Origin: Priapulus caudatus
Lineage: Eukaryota > Priapulida > Priapulimorpha > Priapulimorphida > Priapulidae
Direction of reading: 5' to 3'
NCBI RefSeq assembly: GCF_000485595.1
Contig: NW_014577429.1
Location: forward strand, 157,016-178,256
DNA length: 21,241 nucleotides
Shown here: positions 1-9,918 of the stretch, piece after piece
Layout: each line of letters opens with the position of its first letter
Numbering within the stretch: the stretch's first letter is position 1
The notes under the pieces: model-generated
Seen by the model: the letters and a program-made list of their open reading frames with translations, nothing else
What the model was told of the DNA's origin: nothing
The model's database searches: none
Position numbers and translations under genes: made by a program

Positions 1-53
1 CGTTACTAACGTATATATATATATATATTAATTAACTAAGACACTTAGTACAT

Positions 54-85
<32 letters not shown>

Positions 86-91
86 CTGTAT
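1..91. repeat. TA-rich simple sequence preceding duplicated block, copy 1
   Basis: Two TA dinucleotide runs (about 12-28 and 60-86) are separated by a short AT-rich spacer. A similar TA-rich segment sits just before the second copy of the duplicated block, near 3061-3178, so TA repeats mark the left edge of both copies. No coding signal is visible. Confidence 0.85.
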
Positions 92-740
92 ATGAAAATA
101 ACTGAAATGCTGATATTTTGTAGTAGTTATAGTACTCCTACTGCACTGCATGTGCACCGAATATGCCGTTTTTGTTACGCATGGAAGCGTTTTAATTTTT
201 CGTATGAACAATTGAAGTCGCATATCAGCCATACATGTGTGGGGCGCGTGCGTGCGTATATGTACGTGTTCGCGTGTGTGTTACGGCTTATAGCACAATG
301 CCATCGGTACGAATTTTATTGCTTCTTGCGCCGATACTACTAGAGCGAACGTAGTGTTCACATCGTGCGGCCGAGTACCGTATCCATCACAGTCGGCTAT
401 TTAAAAAAATTGTTTCTATCGTCTATAAAGAAAAATGCCGACCGATCAGAGTTCTGAGCTCGGTGAGCGGTGAAGATGAGTGACGATGTACGAGGAATCG
501 GCGTGTGCTGGCCTGCGCCGGCTACTCGATACCGGAGATGGCTCTCGGTTGTCATCGCTGCGCGGTGATACGGCAGCAGGAGCGGTGTCGGCTGTCGCCA
601 GCACGCCATGCTGTTTACCTACCCTGCTCGGCCTCCGTATAGCGGGCCGCCGTCTTCCCCCGCCGCACACACACGTTTCCTATATATTATATATACTATA
701 TATATACTACTATATAGTAGTATATACTATATATATTTCT

Positions 741-788
741 TACAGTTTCCTTCCCCCTTCTCTCTATCTCGCTCTCTCTTTTTCGCCC

Positions 789-830
<42 letters not shown>

Positions 831-985
831 CTCCCTGTCTCTCTCGCGCGCGCCCTTCTCTCTTGCGCCCTCTTTCGCCCCTCCTTTCTCTCTCCCTCTC
901 TCTCGCCCCCTCTCTTTCTTTTCCATGCTGTCTGTCGCTTTCTCCCTTTCTCCATCGCTCACCTTTCTCTAGCTCTGTTTTCCGC
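741..985 (+). repeat. Pyrimidine-rich tract with CT microsatellite
   Basis: About 245 bases are almost entirely C and T, with an uninterrupted CT run near 791-826. A TA-rich stretch (about 680-736) precedes it. The tract produces long but meaningless Ser/Leu/Pro-rich frames on the + strand and Arg/Glu-rich frames on the - strand. Such polypurine-polypyrimidine DNA can form triplex structures in principle. A shorter version of the tract lies in copy 2 at about 3850-4085. Confidence 0.85.
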
Positions 986-1044
986 TTTCGGGCTGACTGT
1001 TTATACATTGCTTTCTTTCTCTCGCTCTGTCACACGTACCAATG

Positions 1045-1082
1045 TACACGCACGCACACACGCACGCACGCACGCACGCACA
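1045..1082 (+). repeat. CGCA tetranucleotide microsatellite
   Basis: Tandem ACGC units follow CACGTACCA. In copy 2 the matching site near 4162-4192 is irregular and continues into about 90 bases with no counterpart here. Confidence 0.8.
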
Positions 1083-1428
1083 TTCGTCGTCTGAATCACA
1101 TGTGATTTGCCAAAAAAAGACGCAAATTCTTGGTGCCATATTTATGCGCGATTCATAACTAACTGATGAGTTCATATGCGTGAAAGCGGGATTTGTACTG
1201 TCATATGTGCGAGCGCATGAAATAGCTGTGAGCAAACACGAAATCGTAAAATATTTGCAAATTGGTGCGTCGCCGTATATTTGTGAACTCTACAGATGAC
1301 CGTATATTCTAAATGTCGCCCGACCGTATATTCACTGCTAATTAGAATGCGAGAGAATTCCATGTTACACGTTATTTTAGCAATAAGGCGATCTGTATCG
1401 TCACATTCTAAAGGATCGACTTGGGTGA

Positions 1429-2110
<682 letters not shown>

Positions 2111-3060
2111 CAGGTTGCCAGCATACGGTTGATAAATCAGTGAGTGGGTTAACTCTAGTTGCAACAGTGCTAATGACAACAACGTCGTCAACAACTAGCG
2201 TAAATGCGCTGACAGTAACGGCAGCATTGAGCGACGACGACGACGATGACGACAGCTAGTATGAACGGAATTTATTGAGCCATAAATACACCGCCGATTT
2301 GCGCCCATTTACATTTCGTGCACACCTTTAAGTCAGTATATAGGTGTATATTAGGCTAGCTATTGCTTGGATTGAATTGTTTACTTGATAATTTGCCCAC
2401 AGAATAACTACATAATATATAGGTAATCTAGAGAGATGTCTTGTAAATCTATCAACGCTGAGCCGGAAATACTGTCATGCGTTAGCCATGCTCTCTATAT
2501 CTAATATATGACAAGCAAACATTTCTATGTGTGTCTCTGTGCGTGTGTGCGCGCGTGTATGTGTATGTGTATACATTAGGAACGGCGGAAATAGTTCAGG
2601 CCACTAGCTTGTCAATGATATCTACGACCGTGCCTAACACACAACACAAGCATGCACACAGGCGTCTGTTGCTGGCACTACCGAGCGGACACGCACGAAA
2701 AGAAATGCCGCCTCAATATCCCATGCAAAGAAAACATTTAGAAAACATTTAAAACGTTGCTAATAGCGTCGCAGGGTGAGCGCGCTTAGCGTGGTATGGT
2801 TAGGCCCGTCGTCGTTAATCCACCGCCTCTCGTCACTGCACGTCGCTGTAGAGCAGCTGCGGAGTTCTCCTACTGCATCAACCGTATACTTCCTCACGGG
2901 GGTTCTTCTTCTCCAACGCGTCGTCATCTTCGCTCAGCCACATTAGAGATCTGTATGCAATTCTGTATCAGAGTTAAGCAGCTACGGAAAACTTCGATGA
3001 ACCCCTTGCCATGTATTTTCAAGCCTTCTGGTAGTTTGCGTGTATATTATAGTTGTGGTA
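2111..3060. other. Unique non-coding stretch
   Basis: No gene, RNA or element is recognised. Small features are a short GAC triplet run near 2231-2253 and a TG-rich patch near 2527-2572. Frames are short and without recognisable domains. Confidence 0.6.
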
Positions 3061-3178
3061 GGTATGTATATATATATATATATATATATAGCGAGTATAT
3101 CTATATATTATATATATTAGCTTGCTCTGGACTAACTTATGTATATGTACTATATATATCTCTACTATCTCTACTGAT
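3061..3178. repeat. TA-rich simple sequence preceding duplicated block, copy 2
   Basis: TA repeats interrupted by single bases and short unique patches occupy the same place relative to copy 2 as 1-91 does to copy 1. The interruptions are more numerous here. Confidence 0.75.
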
Positions 3179-4638
3179 ATGAATAACTGAAATGCTGCGA
3201 TATTGTTGTAGTAGTTATAGTCTCTACTGCCACTGCATGTGCACCGAATATGCCGTTTTAGTTAGCATGGCAGCGGTTTAATTTTTCGTATTGAACATTG
3301 AAGTCGCTATTCAGCATACATGTGTGGTGGCGCCGGGTGCGTGGTCGATTAGGTACGTGTTCGGTGTGTGTTACGTTTATAGCACAATGCATCGGTATCG
3401 TTCTTATTGCTTTCTTCGCGTTACTAGAGCGAACGTAGGTTTCAGCATCCGGTGCGGCCGGAGTACCGTATCCATCGACAGTCGGCCTATTTAAAACAAT
3501 GTTTCTTGCGTCTTTAAGAAATGCGACGTCATTCTGGAGCTCGTCGTGATCGGTGAAGATGAGATGACGGGATGTACGAGGATCGGGCGCTGCTGCTGGC
3601 CTTGTCGCCGGGCCTACTCTATTACGGAGATGGCGTCTCGGGTTGTCATCGCTGGCGCTTGGTGATCGGCAGCAGCGTGGTGTCGCGCTCTCGTCAGCCC
3701 GCCATCGGATTTTGTTTACGCTACCCTGCTCTGGCGACCCGTGTCTAGGCGGCGCCGCTCTTCCCGCGCACACACACGTTTCCATCTTTATTAATTGAAC
3801 ATATATATTATATCTATTAGTAGTATATACTATTATTATTTCTATTGACAGTTTCCTTCCCCTATTGCTCTCTATCTCTCGCTCTCTGCTTTTCGCCCCC
3901 TCCTACTCTCGCGTTCTCTCTCTCTCTCTCTCTCTCTGTGATCCTTCGTGTCTGCTCGTCGCGCGCGCCCTTCTCTCTTTGGCCCTCTTTCGCCCCTCCT
4001 TTTCTCTCCCTCTCTTTTCGCCCCCTCTTTCTTTTCCATGCTGTTTCTCGTTTCTCCCTCTCTCGCGTCTACCTTTTCTCTAGCTCTGTGTTCCGCGTTT
4101 TAGTGGCTGTTCTTGTACTTATTAACATTGTTTCTTTCTCTCGCTCTGTCACACGTACCAAGTGTACACGCATCGCACGACGCGCAGCGCACGCGTGTCA
4201 GCTGCAGCGCGAGGCAGGTTCGGTTGCGTGCTGGGAGATCGACAGTGGGTGGGGAGGTGTGTTGCGCAGAGGAGAAAGGGAGAGCGCAACTTCTTGGTCG
4301 GCCTGTGATCTTATGGCGCGATTTTCGATAACGTAATGTTGTATTGTGTTTCTATGCGTTAAGCGCGATTGTCTTTTTGCTTGTTGTTCGTGTATATTTT
4401 GGGTGTGCAGCGCATGAAAATAGGCTGAGCAAACTGAATCGTAAATATTTGCAATATTGGGCGGTTCGCCGGGCTAGTTGTGAGACATCTACAGTATGAT
4501 CGTATTTCTAGTTAATGTTCGCCCGACCCGTAATATTTTCACTGCTAATAGATGCGAGAATTCCAGTACACGTGTTTTAGCTATGAAGGCGATCTGTGTA
4601 GCTCGTCACATTCTGAATCGGATTCGACTTGAGTGATC
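3179..4638 (+). repeat. Duplicated non-coding block, copy 2 (indel-rich)
   Basis: This is a direct-orientation copy of 92-1430 with the same landmarks in the same order. It is longer, mainly through many one- or two-base insertions and homopolymer changes; an example is GATGAGTGACGATGTACG in copy 1 against GATGAGATGACGGGATGTACG here. Around 4195-4290 about 90 bases have no counterpart in copy 1. Neutral divergence normally gives more substitutions than indels, and here indels are at least as common. That points to uncorrected long-read sequence, or a gap-filled second haplotype, rather than old duplication. No coding frame is conserved between the copies. Confidence 0.8.
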
Positions 4639-5070
4639 ATCACCACTCACACCACTACACTCACATTCACTACCACACGCCTACACACACACTCCCACAT
4701 GGCTAGCGCTTATCGGCCGTGGCTGCAACCTGCTCGCGCTACATTATATTATGTTATCATCTTCCACACCAACACTACACACACACTATACAGCATACAC
4801 CCACACCACAGGCAACTACACACTGCACTGACACTACACACACTTACACACCACGCCACGCGCGGCGGCGCTGCGCGCGCAACAATCACTGGACACACCA
4901 CACACAACACGCACACACACACACCACACCACTACACAACGCCTCTAACACACACCACACACACATCGCAGCAGCACGCCCACACCATACACACTCATTC
5001 ACCTCACACACCCCCACCACACCCACACCACCACACACCACTACCCACACATACATTACACAACCAACAT

Positions 5071-5124
<54 letters not shown>
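4639..5124 (+). repeat. Long degenerate CA-rich tract
   Basis: About 490 bases are dominated by CAC, ACA and CACT words. They end in a clean CA run (about 5078-5124) and are broken by two GC-rich islands, near 4700-4745 and 4855-4890. The tract begins exactly where the regular CA microsatellite begins in copy 1, so it may be the same locus read at greater length or with more errors. Thr/His-rich frames on + and Val/Cys-rich frames on - are artefacts of the dinucleotide. Confidence 0.8.
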
Positions 5125-5127
<3 letters not shown>

Positions 5128-5510
5128 CGTCCCTGTGTAATGCGCTCACGGAAACATTCATGCGATATCCACAGACGTGTATCTACGCGACGTGACGCGG
5201 CAATCGAATAATAAACGGTGACGTAACAGGTTGTGAGCCAATCGCGCTCGAGAGATCTGCGCGATTCATGTTTCAGACACAGATATCTCTTTCGTGCACG
5301 GATTCTTCTAGCCGCGCACCTGGTGGCGCCCAAATAGCAATCAGCACTAATTACAAATTAACATAACTCCGTGATTATGCCTAGCTTGTAGCTTCGACTA
5401 CTATTTTAACGACTGTCCGATAGAGGGCGGTTCTTGTTGGTAAACCTGTCTGCATCTGTATCGTTACGTCATCGCTTGTATTATCTTTGCCGCGCGTGGT
5501 CATCACACGC
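5125..5510. other. Unique stretch between CA tract and 10-bp minisatellite
   Basis: No gene is recognised. It contains a CCAAT pentamer near 5239 and AATAAA near 5208, with no adjoining exon evidence for either. Confidence 0.55.
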
Positions 5511-5890
5511 ACGTACACGCGCATACACGCACGTACACGCATGTACACGCGCGTACACGCACGTACACGCACGTACACGCACCTACACGCGCATACACGC
5601 GCGTACACGCACGTACACGCGCATACACGCACGTACACGCACGTACACGCACGTACACGCACGTACACGCACGTACACGCGCATACACGCACGTACACGC
5701 ACGTAAACGCGTATACACGCACGTACACGCGCATACACGTGCATACACGCATGTACACGCGCATACACGCACGTACACGCGCGTACACGCACGTACACGC
5801 ACGTACACGCACGTACACGCGCATACACGCACGTACACGCGCATACACGCACGTACACGCGCATACACGCGCATACACGCACGTACACGC
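5511..5890 (+). repeat. 10-bp minisatellite, 38 units in exact phase
   Basis: Thirty-eight consecutive 10-mers keep perfect 10-base phase. The commonest are ACGTACACGC and GCATACACGC, with rarer variants GCGTACACGC, ATGTACACGC, GTATACACGC and GCATACACGT. Nearly all bases alternate purine-pyrimidine; I see only two breaks, in ACCTACACGC (5581-5590) and ACGTAAACGC (5701-5710). A 10-bp period with no stop in several frames explains the long open frames on both strands here (Thr/His/Arg-rich on +, Val/Arg/Cys-rich on -). They should not be annotated as proteins. Confidence 0.95.
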
Positions 5891-6129
5891 GCATCGAAGC
5901 AGTAAAGGCTGCGCTCGCTGATAGCACGACTCATCAATCGCCGCGCGTAAGGAGTTGTAAAGAGTTGCGCTGATGCTGCTGCATGTGAGAGCTGCGGGGA
6001 TGCGGGGGTCAGCCGGACGCGGGGGAGATAGGTCTGCAAAGGGAGAGGGAGAGGGAGGGGAGCTCCCTGACGCAACCTCACCGGCGAGCACATGGCTATC
6101 GTGCGATCGACCGAGCTCACGGATGAAGT
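5891..6129. other. Unique spacer between two repeat arrays
   Basis: A short single-copy stretch with a purine-rich GGGAGAGGGAGAGGGAGG patch near 6040-6059. No gene is seen. Confidence 0.5.
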
Positions 6130-6367
6130 CGGCAGCAGCAAAAGCAGCAGTAGTAGTAGCAGCAGCAACAGTAGCAACAGCAACAACAAAAACAACAGCA
6201 GCAGCAGCAGTAGTAGCAGCAACAACAGCAGCAGCAGTAGTAGCAGCAGCAGTAGTAGCAGCAGCAGTAGTAGCAGCAACAACAGCAGCAGTAACAATAT
6301 CAGTATCAGCAGCAGTATAAATATCAAAAACAGCAGCAACAGCAGTATTAGCAGCACCACCACCACC

Positions 6368-6399
<32 letters not shown>

Positions 6400-6418
6400 C
6401 AACAACAACAGCGCCACG
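6130..6418 (+). repeat. Imperfect trinucleotide tract AGC/AGT/AAC, then CAC and CAA runs
   Basis: Almost 290 bases run in triplets: mixed AGC, AGT and AAC to about 6353, then CAC repeats (about 6355-6382), then CAA repeats (about 6383-6411). In the frame opened by ATG at 6092 the tract reads as poly-Ser/Asn ending Thr/Asn and stops at about 6421. In the CAG frame it is broken by TAG stops, so it is not polyglutamine coding. The - strand reads as poly-Leu, Val or Ala. I favour a non-coding microsatellite, though a low-complexity exon cannot be excluded. Confidence 0.9.
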
Positions 6419-6780
6419 TAGCGTGCGCGCGCATCGCACGAGAACATCGGGAGACCTCGGCCCCGGTCACGTGTGCGCACGCCCCGGGTCGCTATCGGCG
6501 CTAGCAGGGTAGAGCGCGCAGCAGCGATAGCGGGTCGCGGCGGGTGTAGGAAAAATCGTATCTGCTGTTATTTGTGTTGGCGGCGCGCGGCGTTGTGTCA
6601 CCACACACCGCCACCGCCGACCGACACCGCTACCTAAGCGGCTTCAGCTAATTGTATCGCTGCTGCTACGCTACTGCTGCTGCTGCGGGCCGCCGCCGCT
6701 CGGCAGCGCGTCCCCTAGCTAGCAGCAGCCTCGTGTTTCACCCACACACTTGCGTGCTGCGGCGGGGCGACCTTGCGCGA
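6419..6780. other. GC- and CpG-rich stretch, no gene seen
   Basis: The stretch is rich in CpG, with GCGGCGCGCGGCG near 6580 and CTGC repeats near 6660-6685. It includes an E-box palindrome. No open frame resembles a known domain. It could be a CpG-island-like regulatory region lying about 5 kb upstream of FoxD. Confidence 0.4.
6466..6473 (+). promoter_or_regulatory. E-box GTCACGTG
   Basis: GTCACGTG is the canonical high-affinity core for USF/TFE-type bHLH-zipper factors. A single 8-mer is weak evidence; its place in a CpG-rich patch is the only support. Confidence 0.25.
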
Positions 6781-7506
6781 GAGAACTGGCACCGCGCTGC
6801 TGTTGTTGTTGTTGTTGACCGTGCCTAATTCGCATGTGTGTTTAGCCGTGCACGCACGCGCACGAGAAAGCACGCGCAGCCATGAATCCACCCGCACGCG
6901 TACGCACGCGGACACGCATGCGCGCACGGGCCCCCATACACACACACACACGCGTGCGTGCATGAAGCAAACGTGTAGGCCGATGGAAAGATTAGGCTAC
7001 GATGAGACGGAAGAAACGATGAAGACTATAGTATTATGCGTGCATCGTTGTAGAATTTTGTCTTTGAGTCTTTTCGTCATGACCCAGTGCCGATTTTTTT
7101 TTAAATCGATGTCGTCTGGATGAGGTCTCCATGTTTCCTCGTATAGGCCTACATTTACACATGCGCTGCATGCGCAATAATGTAGGCGAAGAAACGCGCC
7201 TCTTAGCGACTCGCGCGCGCCTCTAGCGGCATGTGGCTGAACTACTTATCTGTGAAAGGCGCGTACTGAATACCTCTACTTCTGTGTTCGTTACAGGGCG
7301 TAACCTGGACAGGGACGCTCTGTATCGGTTATTCAAGTCAGCGATGGCTACGACGACGACAGCGCCTCTCCCCACAGCACCACGAGCAGTAGCGCTACCG
7401 CAATGATGTCTCTCTCTCTCACTCACTTTAGTTTCCTATGCGAATCACAATGTAAAAATCGCTGTGGGAAAACATTAGGAAATCGTCAGCAGCGCATTCC
7501 GCAAGC
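6781..7506. other. Unique stretch with small simple repeats
   Basis: It contains a TTG triplet run near 6800-6816, CGCA-rich DNA near 6850-6962 and a short TC run near 7410-7420. Frames are short and do not resemble known proteins. Confidence 0.5.
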
Positions 7507-7546
7507 GCGCGCGTGCGTGCGTGCGTGCGTGCGTGCGTGCATGCGT
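7507..7546 (+). repeat. CGTG tetranucleotide microsatellite
   Basis: A CG run leads into about seven GCGT units, then TGCATGCGTGTG. The tract alternates purine-pyrimidine throughout. Confidence 0.85.
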
Positions 7547-7820
7547 GTGTTTTTTATACGCGACTTGTATAAACGCCGTTGACCCCCGTCTGCTGTTTGA
7601 TACGCAAGTCGGTAGCCAATAAAACGCAAATACGTGGACGTAATTACTAACACCTGGTTATTGTTTCTAATTACTTTTTCGCCTGTCGTTTCGGTCGCCG
7701 AGAAAGAATAAAATCGAGGTAACTTAGTGGATCGGGAATTATGAATTGGCGTCCATTATCGCTGACGTTTGCGTTTGCATTGTCTCACGAAGGGTTCACG
7801 TCGATAAATAAGCACCTGTC

Positions 7821-8004
7821 TACACTGCACTACACTGCACTACACTGCACTACACTGCACTACACTGCACTACACTGCACTACACCGCACTACACTACAC
7901 TACACTGCACTACACTGCACTACACTGCACTACACTACACTACACTGCACTGCACTACACTGCACTATACTGCACTACACTGCACTACACTGCACTACAC
8001 TACA
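7821..8004 (+). repeat. Pentamer/decamer array TACAC-TGCAC
   Basis: The basic unit is five bases, TACAC or TGCAC, arranged mostly as the 10-mer TACACTGCAC. Occasional TACAC-TACAC or TGCAC-TGCAC junctions show slippage by one pentamer. The regular array ends at about 8004. Leu/His/Tyr/Thr-rich open frames across it are artefacts. It shares the TACAC pentamer in a 10-bp frame with the array at 5511-5890. The bases from 7547 to 7820 before it are unique with nothing recognised. Confidence 0.93.
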
Positions 8005-8207
8005 GCAACTGTGTACTAACACGGCGAGCGACTGCGTTGATCCCATGATTATCGCATGCGGACGGCGCGTTACAGTAGCTGGGCTGCTCCTACGTCGTTT
8101 GTAGCTGCCTGTATATTATACTGACCCTGCCGTGCGCAGTGGCCGTGTGCATCTTTTACATAGCGGAAGATTTATAGAGCTGCAGCGCGTCATCAGCTGA
8201 TGTCACA

Positions 8208-8487
8208 ACAATGACATTGTCACCTAACGTTATAACAATGACGTTGGTCATCCTAGACGTTATTAATCAATTGACATTGTGACCGTAGACGTATGATGGA
8301 TCAAGACGTTGTCACCTAACGTTATAACAATGACATTGTCACCTAACGTTATAACAATGACGTTGTCACCTAACGTTATAACAATGACATTGTCACCTTA
8401 CGTTATAACAAGGACGTTGTCACCTAACGTTATGACAATGACGTTGTCACCTAGCGTTATAACAATGACATTGTCACCTAACGTATA
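8208..8487 (+). repeat. 27-bp tandem array built of two palindromes
   Basis: About ten units are present. Clear 27-bp units start at 8208, 8300, 8327, 8354, 8381, 8408 and 8435, a 26-bp unit starts at 8462, and two degenerate units lie at 8235-8299. Each unit carries the interrupted palindrome ACAATGACATTGT (or ACAATGACGTTGT) followed by CACC and the palindrome TAACGTTA. The ninth base is A or G, and the two forms alternate along most of the array, suggesting a 54-bp higher-order unit. The array lies directly outside the left arm of the inverted-repeat element and is greatly reduced at the right arm. Confidence 0.9.
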
Positions 8488-8503
8488 ACAATGTTAAAAG
8501 TTA

Positions 8504-8685
8504 CAGCAATGAATGATGACGTCACAACATTGAATTCGTCATTCAGCGTTATATTAAGGGCATACTAGGCCCATTGATTATGCAATGGTGACGAATGCTA
8601 GAGTAACTGGCATCTTGTGTAGTTAATAAGTACATAACCTTATAGCCAAACGCGTATTAGTTTGTCCAATATCACTACTGGTTAC
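8504..8685 (+). repeat. Left arm of inverted repeat
   Basis: This is the reverse complement of about 9126-9336. It is shorter because the other arm has an extra segment of about 23 bases rich in TTAC words. The best conserved part is 8559-8685; the outer part around the CRE palindrome at 8517-8524 is weaker. Confidence 0.8.
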
Positions 8686-9125
8686 ATTACAAGCAAGACT
8701 TGAGATCGGTTGTTGATGTTCATTAAAATATATATTTAAAATATATATCAAAAATATTATATTTATTGAATGTAAAAGTCATCTAGGAGTCAAGTGATGA
8801 CGTAAACATTTATGCGGCCCGTATGTTTTGGACGCCAGATGAAATGGAGGTGTCAGCGGTGTAACCACGGCCACGGACTAAACATGGAAATGGAGTAAAA
8901 CACATACTAATCACGGACGCACATGGACAGCCCTGACAAAAAGTTCCTTATCACGAGCGTCCATGTTTACGAAATCGCTGATGATAGCATTGCGTACGGC
9001 CGAGCATGCGTGTGAAAATGTCCGGTGCACTATATAAATCTGTATCACACCCGCTTCGCCGGCAGCGGTTTGAAACAGTAAACAACTGATTTCTTAGACT
9101 GCGGATTTCAATTAGACATTTCTTA

Positions 9126-9336
9126 GTAACCAGCAGTGATATTGGACAAACTAACACGCGTTTGGATGCAAGGTTATGTACTTACTATACTTACTACTTA
9201 CTTACCATTAACTACACAAGGTGCAAGTTACTCTAGCATTCGTCAACATTGCATAATCAATGGGCCTAGTATGCCTTTAACAATGTCATCACCAGCTGAT
9301 ATTGTAATAGTGACGTCATCTCCCAATCATATTGCA
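9126..9336 (-). repeat. Right arm of inverted repeat
   Basis: It pairs with 8504-8685. It contains about 23 extra bases around 9179-9205 made of TTAC/TACT words, a small local expansion. The CRE palindrome at 9311-9318 mirrors the one in the left arm at nearly the same distance from the conserved core. Confidence 0.8.
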
Positions 9337-9340
9337 ATGT

Positions 9341-9870
9341 CGTCGTCAATATCAAACAAATTTGTAAAAAAAAAATTCAGTTTCATAATGTTTATTATTT
9401 TAACGAATGCAACCGATAAAAGTAGAAAACATATTACAGCGTATGGAGAATTTGTTATTGTTATCATTTGCGTGAATAATATACTTTCATAATATCTTTT
9501 TTTCTCAATAAAAATATCCAACTCGCAGACGTACACATTGATCCTTTTGGTCACTCTGGCATGACTAATAAAATAAATTTCATCGCAATATTTTGATTTG
9601 ATATATGACATGATTCCATGCTTGATTTCTATCGCTATGTCTAGAAGGCGCACTCAGTCTTTACGGTACTCTATGGTACATAGAGCTGGGTTGACGCTGT
9701 GATGGCGATGTTATTGACTGATGTGCTAATGTGCGGTCACATCACTCGTCATGCTTCTCCAGTCTGCTTACACGACATGGGTAACTGCGCAGTACACTCT
9801 TATGCGCGGGTCAGTTTCTATCTATTTGAAGGCGTAAATATTTACACAGTTCTTACAACCCCCATAGACA
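9341..9870. other. AT-rich stretch without gene
   Basis: Mostly AT-rich, with an A9 run near 9366-9374. No conserved domain is evident in the short frames crossing it. Confidence 0.5.
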
Positions 9871-9887
9871 ATAATAATAATAATAAC

Positions 9888-9917
<30 letters not shown>
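9871..9917. repeat. Inverted triplet microsatellite (ATA then TTA)
   Basis: Five ATA units (9871-9885) are followed, after two bases, by about ten TTA/ATT units to 9917. The two halves are reverse complements, so the site can fold back on itself. Confidence 0.9.

Positions 9918-9918
<1 letters not shown>

Larger units (their letters stand above)
8500..9340. mobile_element. Foldback/MITE-like element with long inverted arms
   Basis: Left and right arms are reverse complements over roughly 180-210 bases and enclose about 440 bases. The core match runs from TGGTTAC at the inner edge (to 8685; GTAACCA from 9126) through TTAGTTTGTCCAATATCACT, ACGCGT, AAGTACATAACC, TTGTGTAGTTAAT and GACGAATGCTAGAGTAACT to GGCATACTAGGCCCATTGAT. 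It then continues, more weakly, to a TGACGTCA palindrome about 35 bases further out on each side. The interior has no transposase-like frame, so any mobility would be non-autonomous. I could not fix the outer ends or a target-site duplication. Alternatives are a local inverted duplication or a relic of a larger DNA transposon. Confidence 0.65.

Noticed and set aside
480-1105. Overlapping Ser/Leu-rich frames of 204 and 165 codons on the + strand
   Set aside because: They depend on the CT and CGCA repeats, and the frame is not kept in the second copy of the block.
5381-6480. Long open frames of 352 and 325 codons on the - strand
   Set aside because: They are produced by the stop-free 10-bp minisatellite and the triplet tract. 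The encoded sequences are Val/Arg/Cys and poly-Leu/Val/Ala repeats with no domain, and several frames are open at once.
8208-8487. CRISPR-like array
   Set aside because: The 27-bp units abut without unique spacers and the setting is eukaryotic. It is a tandem satellite.
9136-9492. 118-codon frame over the right arm of the inverted-repeat element as a transposase
   Set aside because: It shows no DDE-type or other transposase motif and reads through the inverted arm and AT-rich DNA.
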